Assembly (NCBI RefSeq): GCF_028816455.1
Contig: NZ_CP118246.1
Location: 744,001 to 808,000, forward strand
Reading direction: 5' to 3'
DNA length: 64,000 bases
Origin: Devosia algicola
GTDB lineage: Bacteria; Pseudomonadota; Alphaproteobacteria; Rhizobiales; Devosiaceae
The notes under the pieces are model-generated. The model saw only the letters and a program-made list of their open reading frames with translations. It made no database searches and was not told the origin of the DNA. The position numbers and the translations under genes are program-made. Of this stretch, positions 10,000 to 21,672 are shown piece after piece (the stretch's first letter is position 1; the number at the start of each line of letters is the position of its first letter).

Positions 10000-12321
10000 T
10001 ATTTTTCTACAACCGCTGTTAGTCGCGGCCCCTCTGATTGGTTGGAATGTGCTTCCGGCGCCGCGCCGGACGTTTCATTCCCGTCAATTGACTTTGTTTG
10101 GTGCAGTGGCAGCGTGAACATTACGCAGGCCCCTACCCGACCGCCTGCGTCAGGTTCCGCATCGATCAGTTCCACGATGCCGGCGTGCTGTTCGATGATC
10201 TTGGCGACAATTGCCAAGCCAAGTCCGGTGCCCTTGTCGCGGGTCGTCATATACGGTTCAAGCAATCGTTGCCTGTTGTCATGCGGCCAGCCTTTGCCAT
10301 TATCAGAAACCGAGATCACCGCCTGATTATGTTCGATCTGCGCCGCAACCTTGATCGTGCGATCAAAATGCTCAGATGCATCAATGGATTCAAACGCTTC
10401 AACTGCATTCTTTATCAAATTCGTCATGCACTGGGAAATCAACCGATTGTCAAAATAGGCATAGATCGCGACATCCGGCAATTTGGTTTCAATATTGATT
10501 TCCGGCAACCGCACGCTTTCCAAAAATACTGCCTGGCGGATCGTATCGGACAGATCAGCGATCTCCGGGCTGGCTTCGGGCATTCGCGCAAAGGCCGAAA
10601 ACTCGTCCACCATGCGCCCGATGTCACCAACCTGGCGGACAATCGTGTTGATGCATTTGTCGAACACGTCCCTGTCACCGTCGAGCTTTTCGCCATATCG
10701 CCGCCGCAGACGTTCCGCCGACAGTTGGATAGGCGTCAGCGGATTCTTGATCTCATGCGCGATCCGCCGCGCCACATCTGCCCAGGCACTAGTTCGTTGG
10801 GCCGATTCAAGGTCGGTAATATCGTCAAAGGTGAGCACATAGCCCTTGGACTCGGTCATGGACCCTTCGCGTGTAAGTTGCACCTGATAGGTCCGTCGAT
10901 TGGTTTCATTGCCAAGATAGATCCGATCCCGAACCTGCCCACGGCGCGCAGAACGCGCCCTCTCTAGGGTAGACGTCAACTGAGGAACAACCGTTTCGAT
11001 CTTTTCCCCCATCAGGCTCCATCTCAGGGGTATCAAGCATGTCGCAGGCCCGTGCATTGACCAGCGTTACAGCGCCATAGGGATCGAGACCAATAATGCC
11101 CGCAGACACCCCTTCCACCACCGCCTCGGTAAACTGGCGGCGTTTTTCATTCATCTCGCTGGCGCTAAGCAGCGCTTCGCGCTGGGATCGCAATTGTTGG
11201 GTCATGATGTTGAAGCGGCCACTCAGGTCGCGCAGGTCGCCTCGGCCTTCTTGAACGGGCACTTGCACATCAAGATCGCCCTTGCTGACCCGGTTCGACG
11301 CAATCATCAGGTTCCTGATCGGGTCGACAAAGCGGTTTGCCAAAGCAATGCCGATCCAGAGCGCACCCAGCAACAGCACCACGGCCAAGCCGACATACAT
11401 GATTGTAAAAGTGATCTGAAACACCAGCCGGTTCGACGCATACTGACGATATTCGGTTATATTTTCGTCAGTTAGCCGCATATATTCGAGAACCTCGGCG
11501 TCAACCGGTCTGGCGACAAACAAATAGGTATTATCGTAACCACGCAGCTTTACAACCGAGCCGACGAGATTGGTTCGTCCCGGCGCTATCGCGGTGGGCG
11601 TTCCTTCAACAACGCCCTGCGTAATACCATCCGGCAGCTTGGGATAAGCGCCCTGCGCATTGATCTGCGCCCGCATCAAGGTGTTGCCATTTGCAGAAAT
11701 CAACGAGGTAAATGGCAACGAACGTGTAACCGCCAACGCGGTCAAAATGCGTTGGAACCGATCCTTGTCGGTCTCAAACGTTCCTCGCGCCTGTTCCAGC
11801 TCGGTCGCGACCCAGATGATATCATCGCGCAGGACCTGCGCGTGCTCAAGCATATAGGAGCGCGCAACCAGTCGGGAGCTTTCCACCATGGTGCGTGTCC
11901 GCTCGGAAAACCATTGGTCGAGGCCCTGGTTGAGCGCGATTGTTGCCACGACCGCCACGATGACAGCGGGTACCGCCGCCACAAAGGCAAACATCGTAAC
12001 CATGCGGATTTGCAGGCCAGCCCCCGCCAGTCCCTGTACACGCGCCTGAATAAGCAACGCCGCCTCGGTTACCACCAGGGCAATAACCAGCAGAACCAGA
12101 ATGCCGGTAACGACCCAGATAACCGTCCACACCTCAGGCGACGGTTCGATATTGGTGGTGCCGGACAGAATCAGGAACGACAGCGAGGACATCAATATCG
12201 ACGCCAACACCACCAAGAAACCAAGAACACGAAGTCCCCGATTGTTGTGCCCACCAAAAAACCGGCGGTTTGGCGCAATAGTCCCGCTCGATTTGGCAGT
12301 GGATGGGTTCGTCTCGCTCAT
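9999..12321 (-). CDS. ntrY: Sensor histidine kinase NtrY, one-base frame break
   Basis: About 773 residues after repair. N-terminal membrane segments (LGFLVVLASILMSSLSFLIL and others), a large periplasmic loop, then a HAMP segment (IALANRFVDPIRNLMIASNR), a PAS domain, an H-box (HEIKNPLTPIQLSAERLRRR) and ATP-binding motifs N (NLIKNAVEAFE), G1 (VSDNGKGW) and G2 (GTGLGLAIV). The frame changes at AGGCTC 11014-11019; AGCTC gives DTPEMELMGEKIETVV in the PAS region. Immediately upstream of ntrX, the two genes touching. Sensor of the NtrYX nitrogen/redox pathway. Confidence 0.93.
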
Positions 12322-12496
12322 GCAATAAGCCGCAAGGCTTCCCTCATTTAAAGTGGGGCACTGTGAGTCTGACCCAATCGGCCAGAACCTTCAATACAAT
12401 TGTTGCCAAAATACGACGTCGCAAAAATGTTACATACCGCCTAGGGTATGTGCATTACGACAAGATAAACTTGCGCCGCCTCAATAGTGACGCGCA

Positions 12497-13945
12497 TCAA
12501 TGGCCGCGTCGGCTATGTTTGACAATTTCGATGCTGTGGACCCGGATTTTCTTGCGCAGGGTATTGCGATTGAGCCCTAAAAGGTCTGCGGCCTTGATCT
12601 GGTTGCCGCCGCACGCGTTAAGCGCCATGGCGATAAGCGGCGCCTCCACTCGGTCGAGAACCCGTTGATAGAGGCCAGCGGGCGGCAGGTTGGGCTCGTA
12701 CTCGCCCAGCATCTGACCCACATGGGCTTCCACCGCCACCGACACATCGACAACGCCATTGCTCGAACTGCCGGTCGGGCGGTCGGTGATATTCAACTCG
12801 TTTTGGACAATCTCAACGGAGATACGTTCATCCGCATAAAGTGCTGATAGTCGCCGGACCAGGTTTTCAAGTTCGCGCACATTGCCCGGCCATGCGTAGT
12901 TCTGCATCAGTTTGATCGCCTCCGGCGTGATAGCCTTAACCGGTTCACCATCTCGCTGCGCCACCCGCAAAAAATGCAAGGCCAGATCGCCGATATCGTC
13001 CACGCGCTCGCGCAGTGGCGGCAAACGGATGGGCACGACGTTCAGGCGATAATACAGGTCTTCACGGAACAGTCCCTGACGGATCATTTGCCCCAGATCT
13101 CGATGGGTGGCGGCAACAATGCGGACATTGGTCTTTATGGCAGTGCGCCCCCCGACCATGGTGTATTCGCCTTCCTGCAGCACGCGCAGCAGTCGCGTTT
13201 GGGCATCCATTGGCATATCGCCAATTTCGTCGAGAAACAGCGTACCGCCTTCTGCCTGCTCAAATCGACCGGACGAACGTGTATTTGCGCCGGTAAAGGC
13301 ACCTTTCTCATGGCCGAATAACTCCGCCTCGATCAGATCGCGCGGTATCGCCGCCATGTTGATCGCCACGAAAGGACCATTGCGGCGTTTGCCAAAATCA
13401 TGAAGGGCGCGCGCTACCAGTTCCTTGCCCGTGCCACTCTCACCGGTGATCATCACCGTCAGGTCGGTTTGCATCAACCGCGCAAGCGCCCGGTAGATTT
13501 CCTGCATGGCCGCCGACCGACCGACCAACGGCATGGTGTCGGCTGGCTCATCGCCACTACGTTGGCCCGTCGTCGGCTTCCTGACGTCCGCCAGAGCTCG
13601 AGCAACGACCGAAAGTACCTCGGTAATGTCAAACGGTTTTGGCAGATATTCATAGGCGCCGACCTCGTTGGCGCGAATGGCGGTCATAAATGTGTTTTGC
13701 GCACTCATGACGATCATTGGTAGGTCGGGGCGTAACTTCCTGATCTTGGGCATGACTTCGAATGCGTTGCCGTCAGGCATTGCCACGTCGGTTATCAATA
13801 TGTCGCCTTCCCCACGACTGACCCAGTTCCACATCGTCGATATGTTGCCCGTTGGTCTAACCTCGTAGCCCGCGCGGGTCAGCGCTTGGTTGAGCACCAT
13901 ACGGATCGCCGCATCATCATCGGCTAGTAGCACCACCTGGCTCAT
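12497..13945 (-). CDS. ntrC: Nitrogen regulation response regulator NtrC
   Basis: 482 residues, intact. Receiver domain with acceptor Asp in [10 protein letters not shown], sigma-54 interaction AAA+ domain with Walker [15 protein letters not shown] loop ([15 protein letters not shown]) and Walker [12 protein letters not shown], and a C-terminal Fis-type helix-turn-helix ([20 protein letters not shown]). It activates sigma-54 promoters of nitrogen assimilation genes. Its ATG overlaps the ntrB stop by one base. Unlike its neighbour NtrX, all catalytic residues are in place. Confidence 0.97.
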   Translation of the reverse strand: MSQVVLLADDDAAIRMVLNQALTRAGYEVRPTGNISTMWNWVSRGEGDILITDVAMPDGNAFEVMPKIRKLRPDLPMIVMSAQNTFMTAIRANEVGAYEYLPKPFDITEVLSVVARALADVRKPTTGQRSGDEPADTMPLVGRSAAMQEIYRALARLMQTDLTVMITGESGTGKELVARALHDFGKRRNGPFVAINMAAIPRDLIEAELFGHEKGAFTGANTRSSGRFEQAEGGTLFLDEIGDMPMDAQTRLLRVLQEGEYTMVGGRTAIKTNVRIVAATHRDLGQMIRQGLFREDLYYRLNVVPIRLPPLRERVDDIGDLALHFLRVAQRDGEPVKAITPEAIKLMQNYAWPGNVRELENLVRRLSALYADERISVEIVQNELNITDRPTGSSSNGVVDVSVAVEAHVGQMLGEYEPNLPPAGLYQRVLDRVEAPLIAMALNACGGNQIKAADLLGLNRNTLRKKIRVHSIEIVKHSRRGH

Positions 13946-15063
13946 CAGGATGCCCCTAATAGGGCTGGTATGGGTGATGACTGCTTGGCGACTGGTAGCA
14001 ATATCCTCAGACGCGTGCGGCCCGGTCGGCTGTCACAGTCGATTACCCCACCGTGATCACCCACGATCTTGGCAACGAGCGCCAACCCAAGTCCCGAACC
14101 ATTGGCTTTGGTGGTCACGAACGGATCGAACAGAAATGGCAGTACGTCGGGCGGAACGCCCGGCCCGTTGTCTTCGATGACAATTTCCAATGGCAGCGAA
14201 ATACGTTCTGACACGCCGGTTACTGCAATGCGGATGCCCGGCCGAAACGCGGTTGATAGCTTGATCTCGGGCGCCGACGTTTTCTCAAGGGATTCGGCCG
14301 CATTTTTTACCAGATTCAGCATCACCTGAATTAGTTGGTCTCGGTGACCGATCACCGGCGGCAGTGAAGGATCGTACTCTTCAACAATGTTGATGCCGCG
14401 ACCAACACCATTGCTGGCGAGCAATTTTACCCGATCCAGAATGGCGTGAATGTTGATTGGCTCACTCTCAAGCGGTCGGTCGTCGCCAAACACCTCGACC
14501 CGGTCGAGCAGTCCTACGATACGGTCTGTTTCTTCCCGTATCAGGCGCGCCAGCACTATTTCCTCGCTCGATACGGTTTGCTCGAGAAGTTGAGCCGCAC
14601 CGCGGATGCCGGACAGAGGGTTCTTGATTTCGTGAGCCAGCATTGACGCCAGGCCGGTCACGGACCGCGCAGCGCCACGTGAGACCATCTGCCGGTCAAT
14701 CTTGTCCGCCATGGTGCGTTCCTGAATCAGCAGAACGACGCCGCTGTCATTGTCGGCAATGGGCGTAGCAAAAACGTCCGCAATTCGCTCATCGCCAAAT
14801 CGAGACGAGCCGATGCCGACTCGATACTCTGCCATCGGCGCCCGACGGGTCAGCACCGTTTCGACCAATCCGATGACGGGGGAGCCAAACGCCACGAGAT
14901 CATCGAGTTTCTGGCGACACAGTACACTCATCGAGGCGCCAAAAAACGACTCGGCAGCATAGTTCACAAAGATAATCTGGTGATCTTCTGAGCAAACGAC
15001 TATCGGCTGTGGTAACGACTGCAATACAGCCAGCGCGGGTATGGGTTCCCCGACAATTTTCAT
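13945..15063 (-). CDS. ntrB: Nitrogen regulation sensor kinase NtrB
   Basis: 372 residues from the ATG at 15063, chosen because it overlaps the dusB stop (ATGA) and because the following PAS sequence ([18 protein letters not shown]) is at the normal distance. The H-box is [20 protein letters not shown], with N-box [12 protein letters not shown]1 IEDNGPGVP and G2 GSGLGLALV. It is soluble, with no membrane segment. It phosphorylates or dephosphorylates NtrC under control of PII protein. The frame is intact. Confidence 0.96.
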   Translation of the reverse strand: MKIVGEPIPALAVLQSLPQPIVVCSEDHQIIFVNYAAESFFGASMSVLCRQKLDDLVAFGSPVIGLVETVLTRRAPMAEYRVGIGSSRFGDERIADVFATPIADNDSGVVLLIQERTMADKIDRQMVSRGAARSVTGLASMLAHEIKNPLSGIRGAAQLLEQTVSSEEIVLARLIREETDRIVGLLDRVEVFGDDRPLESEPINIHAILDRVKLLASNGVGRGINIVEEYDPSLPPVIGHRDQLIQVMLNLVKNAAESLEKTSAPEIKLSTAFRPGIRIAVTGVSERISLPLEIVIEDNGPGVPPDVLPFLFDPFVTTKANGSGLGLALVAKIVGDHGGVIDCDSRPGRTRLRILLPVAKQSSPIPALLGAS

Positions 15064-16061
15064 GCCGCAGCCCTCCAGTCGCCAGAGTAAAATTGCTTGA
15101 TCATAGCCACGACTTCCCGAGGCTGATCGCAATTGAGCAGGCGTGAGCGGTCCGATTTTTCCAGCACCATGCTGCTGGCCATCAGATACCAATCAAGATG
15201 TTTGCGTGCAGCGCGCAAACCGATACTAGTGCCGTACTCGACCAGAATTTCTTCATAGTGCTCCCGCACCAAATCAACCAGATCCGCCCCCTGTGGTCTT
15301 GCTGGCGCAGTGTAGCCTGCCAATTGAGCCCCTATCTGGCCAACGAGCCAGGGCTGTCCTTGTGCGCCGCGTCCAATCATGACCGCCGCTGCACCCGATA
15401 GCGACAACGCCTCGCGTGCCGAGTCCACCGAGGTGATGTCACCATTGACAACGACCGGCACGTCAACCGCGTCAACAACGTCACGAACCGGCGCCCACCG
15501 CGCCGTACCCTTGTAAAACTGTTTCCGCGTGCGACCATGAACCGTAATCATTTGGGCGCCTGCATCGACGGCCCGGCGCGCCATCTCGGCCGCATTGAGA
15601 CTATCATCGTCCCAGCCCAGCCGCATCTTCACCGTGACAGGAAGCGGCGTGGCACTCACAACCGCGTCGACGAGTGCCATGGCCTGGTCAGGCACGCGCA
15701 TTAGCGCCGATCCAGCATAACCGTTGGTTACACGCTTGGACGGACAGCCGAAATTGATATCGATAATGTCAGCCCCTGCGTCGTGGGCAATCTCGGCACC
15801 AAGCCTCATCCACCGCCCTTCGCAGCCCGCCAATTGGACAACGTGGGGCAATGCACCGGCATTGCCCAGTTTACGCACCATTTCATTGTGTCCGGTTCCA
15901 AGCGCGGCACTGGCGATCATCTCCGACACCACCAGCCCAGCGCCAAAACGCGCGGCAATGCGACGAAATGGGCGATCGGTGATACCGGCCATCGGCGCCA
16001 AAAACGCCGTATTGCGGGTATTTTGATTGCCAATTCGCAACTGATGGGCGTGGTCGGACAC
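15060..16061 (-). CDS. dusB: tRNA-dihydrouridine synthase DusB
   Basis: 333 residues from a GTG at 16061; an in-frame ATG exists about 14 codons upstream and cannot be excluded. FMN-binding TIM barrel: FLAPMAGITDRPFRR, catalytic cysteine in NFGCPSKRV, then VKMRLGWDD and TVHGRTRKQFYKG. It reduces uridine to dihydrouridine in tRNA. It heads the ntrBC-ntrYX run, the standard dusB (nifR3)-ntrB-ntrC order in alphaproteobacteria, and is divergent from ispDF across about 175 bases that must hold both promoters. Confidence 0.95.
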   Translation of the reverse strand: MSDHAHQLRIGNQNTRNTAFLAPMAGITDRPFRRIAARFGAGLVVSEMIASAALGTGHNEMVRKLGNAGALPHVVQLAGCEGRWMRLGAEIAHDAGADIIDINFGCPSKRVTNGYAGSALMRVPDQAMALVDAVVSATPLPVTVKMRLGWDDDSLNAAEMARRAVDAGAQMITVHGRTRKQFYKGTARWAPVRDVVDAVDVPVVVNGDITSVDSAREALSLSGAAAVMIGRGAQGQPWLVGQIGAQLAGYTAPARPQGADLVDLVREHYEEILVEYGTSIGLRAARKHLDWYLMASSMVLEKSDRSRLLNCDQPREVVAMIKQFYSGDWRAAA

Positions 16062-16236
16062 ATTTGCCCCTAAATTAACCAGATTCAGACATTGCCTGCA
16101 CAATAGTCAAAACGCAACCTCATGCAACTGCTTTACGCAGATCGCAGTCGCCACGCTGATGGCAACGCTTGCCCGCAACTGGCGCTAGGGCTAGACCATT
16201 TGAGTGTGACATTTTCGTGTGCGGGTGCGACCCTAT

Positions 16237-17423
16237 ATGCCTTCAAAATCAATAGCCGTGATTGTAGTAGCTGCCGGTCAGGGCGAACGGGCAGGCAACA
16301 CGGCAACCTCGCTTCCCAAGCAATACCGGCCGGTCGCTGGTATTCCCATGCTCGCCCGCACCATCATGACGTTTCTTGAACTGCCCCAAATCAGCACCGT
16401 ACTGACTGTCATCCATCCTGATCACGCAAAGCATTATGCCGATCTTGGACTTGATGATCCGCGTCTTGAGGCGCCAGCAATTGGAGGGGCGACGCGGCAG
16501 GCGTCTGCAATGGCGGGATTGCAGACATTGGCCAAATCCCCGCCGGACCTCGTCCTCATACACGATGCCGCCCGTCCCTTTGTTGAACCATCATTGGTCA
16601 ACGCCGTCATCGACCAGCTTGCCGTACACGAGGCCTGTCTGCCTGCTCTGCCGGTCACCGACACAATTAAGCGGTCCGACGGACAATTGGTTTTGGCGAC
16701 AGAAGACCGAAAAACCATTTTCGCGGCTCAAACACCGCAAGGGTTTCGTTTCCCGGCAATTTTCGCGGCGCACCGGCGCGCGAGCGAAAATCCGCACCAG
16801 TTTACAGACGATGCGGAAATCGCCGAATGGGCAGGTCTGCGAGTTGCAGTCACGCCGGGTAGTTCCCGGAACATCAAGATTACACTCCCCGAAGATTTTG
16901 ACCGCGCCAACAATGTTATCGAGACCGCAATGCAAATGGAAACCCGTATCGGCACTGGATTCGACGTGCACCAATTTGAACGTGGGGACTCCGTGTGGCT
17001 GGCCGGTATCGAGGTTCCTCATGATCGCAAACTCAAGGGTCACTCCGATGCTGACGTTGCGCTCCATGCGCTCACCGACGCCATCTACGGAGCGTTGGGC
17101 GAGGGCGACATCGGCACCCATTTCCCCCCAGCGATGAGCAATGGCGTGGGGCTGCCTCCCACATATTCCTGCGCCATGCCACTGATATGATCGCCGAGCG
17201 GTCTGGTCGCATTGTCAATCTGGACGTGACAATCATTTGCGAACGGCCCAGAATTGGTCCCCACGTTGCAGCGATGTGCGCAAATATTGCTGAAATCTGT
17301 CGAATTTCAACAAGACGTGTCGCGATCAAGGCAACTACCAGCGAACAGCTGGGCTTCACCGGGCGCGAAGAAGGAATTGTTGCGATGGCAAGTGCTAGCA
17401 TCGAATTGCCGAGGATGGATTGA
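16237..17423 (+). CDS. ispDF: Bifunctional IspD/IspF, one base missing in a C-run
   Basis: Fusion of MEP cytidylyltransferase (residues about 1-230; [22 protein letters not shown]) and MEcPP synthase (from [17 protein letters not shown] and [12 protein letters not shown] are metal ligands). It supplies two steps of non-mevalonate isoprenoid synthesis. The frame breaks in IspF at the C6 run 17124-17129: a seventh C restores [20 protein letters not shown] and leads to [17 protein letters not shown] and the true stop at 17423. This is a homopolymer loss, unlike the insertions elsewhere. Start ATG 16237 preferred over an upstream GTG at 16219. Confidence 0.93.
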
Positions 17424-17926
17424 TGGCCAAAAATCCTTCAACTGCGTTGGCGCAACAACTGGTAAAGCTTCTCACTGAATCAAAACAGACTGTTGTGACA
17501 GCCGAAAGTTGCACCGGGGGCTTGGTGGCCGGTGCGATTACCGAGGTACCCGGCGCCTCAACGGTGCTCTATGGTGGCTTCATTACCTACGCAAACACGG
17601 CTAAAACCCGCATGATCAGGGTCCCGGCGCGCCTCATTCGCGATTTTGGCGCCGTGTCCAATCAGGTCGCGCGCGCCATGGCGGACGGCGCCCGAAATAC
17701 CGCCGGCACCGACTTTTCTATCGCTGTAACAGGCGTGGCGGGGCCCGACGGTGGCACCGACAAGAAACCTGTTGGTCTTGTCTATATTGCGGTGTCGTCT
17801 GAAAGCGCTACCTTGGTTACCGAGAACCGATTTGGTGATCTTGGTCGCGACCAAATTCGTGATGCCAGCGTCACCGCGGCGCTCAAATTGATGTTACAGG
17901 TATTGGACCAGCCTTATGTTCTGTAG
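17423..17926 (+). CDS. pncC: CinA-type nicotinamide-nucleotide amidase
   Basis: 167 residues, equal to the isolated C-terminal domain of CinA. Diagnostic stretches are TAESCTGGLVAGAITEVPG and AVTGVAGPDGGTDKKPVGLVY. The enzyme deamidates nicotinamide mononucleotide in NAD recycling. Its ATG overlaps the restored ispDF stop by one base (TGATG), so the two are translationally coupled. It converges on the ratA-like gene with a 5-base gap. Confidence 0.92.
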   Translation: MAKNPSTALAQQLVKLLTESKQTVVTAESCTGGLVAGAITEVPGASTVLYGGFITYANTAKTRMIRVPARLIRDFGAVSNQVARAMADGARNTAGTDFSIAVTGVAGPDGGTDKKPVGLVYIAVSSESATLVTENRFGDLGRDQIRDASVTAALKLMLQVLDQPYVL

Positions 17927-17931
17927 TGGGT

Positions 17932-18372
17932 TCAGACTCCATAACGTCGGTCGGCCTCATCGGCGAACGCACGCATGATCTCGTCCTGCTTGGCAGCAAA
18001 CGCCGGTTCTGCAACCGCTGCGACAAGCGGATTGGATATCTTGAAATCGATCTCGAATTGCACGCGCGTCCCCATGCCTTCAGGTTCGAAACGCCACTCA
18101 CTGTCAAGATAGGCAAATGGCCCGTCAACCGCCCTGGCCGTAATTGTTCTCTTGTCGGGGTCGGCAACAACACGACTGGTGTAGGCCTGGGTAATGGGAC
18201 CAAATGACAGGGTCATTTTGGCAAGTTTGGTATTGTCCCCCGCCGTTGGATCGGGTTTCACCTCCATGGCTTTGCAATTAGGCACAAAGCGGGGATAGTC
18301 ACTCAGTTCGGAAACGATGTCGAACATGCGGTCTGGCAGATGCGGCACGTGCCTTTCAAAATACCGCTTCAT
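17932..18372 (-). CDS. RatA/Coq10-like START-domain protein
   Basis: 146 residues. The polyketide cyclase/START fold is shown by MFDIVSELSDYPRFVPNCKAMEV and the helix near the C terminus. Bacterial relatives are called RatA (ribosome association toxin) in E. coli, but in alphaproteobacteria and mitochondria the family (Coq10) binds ubiquinone; position beside lipA and lpd favours a respiratory role. Its ATG overlaps the lipA stop by one base, so it is translated with lipA. The frame is intact. Confidence 0.85.
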   Translation of the reverse strand: MKRYFERHVPHLPDRMFDIVSELSDYPRFVPNCKAMEVKPDPTAGDNTKLAKMTLSFGPITQAYTSRVVADPDKRTITARAVDGPFAYLDSEWRFEPEGMGTRVQFEIDFKISNPLVAAVAEPAFAAKQDEIMRAFADEADRRYGV

Positions 18373-19326
18373 CAGTGCCCGTGCTTTGCCAATCGAGCAG
18401 CCTTGAGACGGGCGAAATCCTCTCCCGCGTGATGTGATGACCGCGTCAACGGGCTGGATGAGACTAGGGAAAATCCCTTGGCGCTGGCCACCGTCGCATA
18501 AGACTTGAATGCCACCGGTGTCACAAATTCAAGCACTGGGTGGTGCTTTTTGGTCGGTTGCAAATATTGCCCGATGGTCAAAAAATCGACATCGGCACTG
18601 CGTAGATCGTCCATGAGCCTGCAACACTTCGTTGCGCACCTCGCCGAGCCCCACCATGATCCCAGACTTGGTGAACATGGTTGGATCGAGTTCCTTGACC
18701 CGCTGCAGCAGCCGGATCGAGTGGAAATAGCGCGCGCCGGGGCGCACCTTCAGATATTTCGATGGTACTGTTTCGAGGTTGTGATTGAAAACGTCCGGTT
18801 TTGCAGCCACGACGATTTCCAGGGCACCATTCTTGCGTAAAAAATCTGGCGTCAGAATTTCGATTGTTGTTGCTGGGTTGCGCGCGCGTATGGCGCGAAT
18901 GACTGCGGCAAAATGCCGGGCGCCACCATCCTCGAGATCATCGCGGTCGACCGATGTGATCACAACATGTTGCAAGCCAAGTTTTTGCACTGCATCGGCA
19001 ACCTTGGCAGGCTCGTCGTTATCCAACGGCCCCGGCAGTCCCGTGCGCACGTTGCAGAAGGCGCAAGCGCGTGTGCAGATCTCGCCCATGATCATGAACG
19101 TTGCGTGTTTCTTGGACCAGCACTCACCGATATTGGGGCACCCGGCCTCCTCGCATACCGTTACCAGTCCGTGCTCGCGCACGATCCGCTGCGTTTCCTT
19201 GTAGACCGGCGAACCGGGCGCCTTGACGCGTATCCAGTCTGGCTTGCGCAACACCACACTGTCGGGACGATGCTGTTTTTCCGGGTGGCGCGGACGCGCT
19301 ACCGTGCTGTCGATCAGTGTGACCAC
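18372..19326 (-). CDS. lipA: Lipoyl synthase LipA, one-base frame break
   Basis: Radical SAM enzyme inserting two sulfurs into octanoyl-lysine of lipoyl domains. Both iron-sulfur motifs are visible: [12 protein letters not shown] (auxiliary cluster) and [10 protein letters not shown] (radical SAM). The frame shifts at minus-strand AGGCTC, 18615-18620; with AGCTC the text is [29 protein letters not shown], exactly the family sequence, and runs to [19 protein letters not shown]. About 317 residues from a GTG at 19326; the start is uncertain since the frame is open further upstream. Upstream of ratA, downstream of lpd and pdhCBA, whose E2 and E1-beta lipoyl domains it serves. Confidence 0.94.
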
Positions 19327-19541
19327 GACATGTCCTAACCTAGAGCGTCGCGCGGAAATGTGGGAACCGTTATTCCGCAATAAACGACGCGACAACAAAA
19401 CTCGAGCGCAAGTTCCGGTTCTATCGGAACGCTCAGCGCTCTAAACGCTCCGACACGTCACCAAGCGACCGTATCAATTGCCTCCCATATTGCCCGCCAG
19501 TGCCCTTGGTTCAACCCCGGCGAACGATGGGTGGCCATGCA

Positions 19542-20983
19542 CTAGATATTCAACGCCCGCCCGTAGGCATCCAGCACGCTTTCCTTCATTGTTTCCGAAA
19601 GCGTTGGATGGGGGAAGATTGTGTGGATTAGTTCTTCCTCGGTGGTTTCCAGATTCATCGCGATGACAAAGCCCTGAATCAGTTCGGTGACTTCCGCCCC
19701 CACCATATGCGCGCCTAGCAACTCTCCGGTCTTCGCGTCAAAAATGGTCTTGACCAATCCGTCGGATTCGCCCAGCGCAATGGCTTTGCCATTGCCGACA
19801 AATGGAAAACGTCCCACCTTGATCTCGCGGCCGCTTTCTTTGGCCTTTACTTCGGTCAGACCGACGCTCGCAACTTGCGGTTCACAATAGGTACATCCCG
19901 GAATTTTGGTCTTATCGAGCCCATGGACCTTCTGACCGGCAATGGTTTCCACCGTTATCACTGCTTCATGCTCAGCCTTATGGGCCAGCATTGGTGGTCC
20001 GGCGACATCGCCAATAGCCCAAACGCCGTCTATATTTGTGCGACCATGTCCATCAACGACAATGGCACCGCGATCAATCTTCACCCCAATCTTTTCCAGC
20101 CCCAGGCCTTCGGTATTACATTGCACACCAACAGCCGAGATCAGCTTTTCACCCGAAATCTTTTCGCTCTTGCCTGACTTCAGGCTCAACATGGGCTATG
20201 ACGCCGTCCTTGGTCTTTTCGACCTTTGTGACCTTTGTGTCAGTCAAAATCTTGATGCCGCGCTTTTCAAGTCGCTTGTGCGCCAGCGCCGAAATTTCCG
20301 CATCCTCGACCGGCATTATTTGCGGCAAGAGCCTCGATAATTGTCACCTCGGCACCCATCGAACGATAGAAGGAGGCAAATTCAACTCCGATAGCCCCTG
20401 AGCCCATGACGACCAGCGATTTCGGCATCGCGGCAGGCTTCATTGCCTCAAAATAGGTCCAGATCTTGTCGTCATCAGGTTCGATCCCCGGCAATACGCG
20501 TGGACGAGCGCCAGTCGCGACAATAATGTTCTTGGCCTTGTAGGTGCCCTCACCCAATGGTTTTTTCGGCACGGGTCCCTGCGGCTCGACAATTTTCTTT
20601 TTGGTCGGCGCGACCTTGATCTCACCTGGCTTGGTAATGATCGCCTCGCCCCAGATAATGTCGACCTTGTTCTTTTTCATGAGGAACTGAACACCGTTGT
20701 TCATCTGGGCCGCGATGTCGCGTGACCGCTTGACGATGCCATCGACATCAAGACCGAACTTTTCCGCGGTCAGTCCGTAATCCTTGGCGTGGCTCATATG
20801 TCCGTAGATTTCGGCCGTACGGAGTAAGGCCTTGGTGGGAATACACCCCCAATTTGAACAAATGCCGGCCATATGCTCGCGTTCAACGATGCCCACTTTC
20901 AGGCCCAGTTGTGCGCCGCGAATTGCCGCGACATAACCGCCGGGTCCAGCACCGATAACAAGAAGATCATATTGGTCAGCCAT
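19542..20983 (-). CDS. lpd: Dihydrolipoyl dehydrogenase (E3), two one-base frame breaks
   Basis: FAD disulfide oxidoreductase regenerating lipoamide, 479 residues after repair. FAD motif GAGPGGYVAAIRGAQLG, redox pair GICSNWGCIPTKALL, NAD motif GSGAIGVEFASF, dimer-interface His-Glu in FPHPTLSETM. Two breaks: GAGCCTC at 20329-20335 (restored VTIIELLPQIMPVEDAEISA) and AGGCTC at 20182-20187 (restored VIAHVELKSGKSEKIS). Each loses one base, and the middle segment reads correctly only when both are corrected. It lies in the pdhABC-lpd-lipA run and is the E3 of the complex. Confidence 0.95.
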
Positions 20984-21012
20984 GCGGGCCTCCAGAAGTC
21001 GATTATGTAGGA

Positions 21013-21663
21013 TCAGAGATCCAACAGGGATTTAACCAACGGCACAATGGCGACGCCGATTGCTTTGGTATTTGCTGCATCCAGATGCACACCATCAGCC
21101 GGATCGGCCACGGCGACCTTGGCTGCGTCGAAAAAGGCGACGCCCTCCTCTTCAGCACGCCGACGATAATGAGCAGCAAATTGTGCAGATTGCTCACGCG
21201 CGTGCTCGAACCCACCAAAATGCCCCATCATCTCGGCATTATCGCTGTTACACACCAATGGCGGCGACATAATCAGGATTTTGGGAATCGTTTCACCGAC
21301 GCCGGCAAAATGTCCGCGAACGATCTGAACCAGGCGACGCACTCCAAATGAAGCCTGTCCGGCGCTGCCGCTGACATAGGGCTTGATGTCGTTGGTGCCC
21401 AACATGATGATGACCAGGTCGAGCGGCGCGTGGCTCGCCAACAGGGTTGGCAATAGCCGCGCCCCATTTCGGTCGGCATTGGCGCCCCAGTCATCACAAA
21501 TCGTGGTTCGGCCGCCAAGACCTTCGGCAATGACTCTAGCCTGACCGACCAGGGCACTCTCAAGGGCTCCGGGCCAACGATCTTCATGCGCGTGACGTTG
21601 CCCGTCGGGTTGCGGATTGGCGCCGAAGGTTAGGCTGTCGCCAAAGCAGAGTATGGATTTCAT
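21013..21663 (-). CDS. SGNH/GDSL-family hydrolase
   Basis: 216 residues. Block I FGDSLTFG supplies the nucleophilic serine, block III GTNDIK the oxyanion Asn, and block V DGVHLDAAN the Asp-x-x-His pair. No signal peptide, so probably cytoplasmic. Relatives are annotated as arylesterases or lipolytic enzymes, and the natural substrate is unknown. It lies between lpd and pdhC in the same direction (gaps of 29 and 9 bases), a position often held by such a hydrolase in alphaproteobacterial pdh operons. Confidence 0.88.
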   Translation of the reverse strand: MKSILCFGDSLTFGANPQPDGQRHAHEDRWPGALESALVGQARVIAEGLGGRTTICDDWGANADRNGARLLPTLLASHAPLDLVIIMLGTNDIKPYVSGSAGQASFGVRRLVQIVRGHFAGVGETIPKILIMSPPLVCNSDNAEMMGHFGGFEHAREQSAQFAAHYRRRAEEEGVAFFDAAKVAVADPADGVHLDAANTKAIGVAIVPLVKSLLDL

Positions 21664-21672
21664 CCCCTGCCC

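Noticed and set aside
19010..19022. AGGCTC in lipA as a further insertion site
   Set aside because: The written frame here encodes [12 protein letters not shown], normal LipA text, so this copy is genuine.
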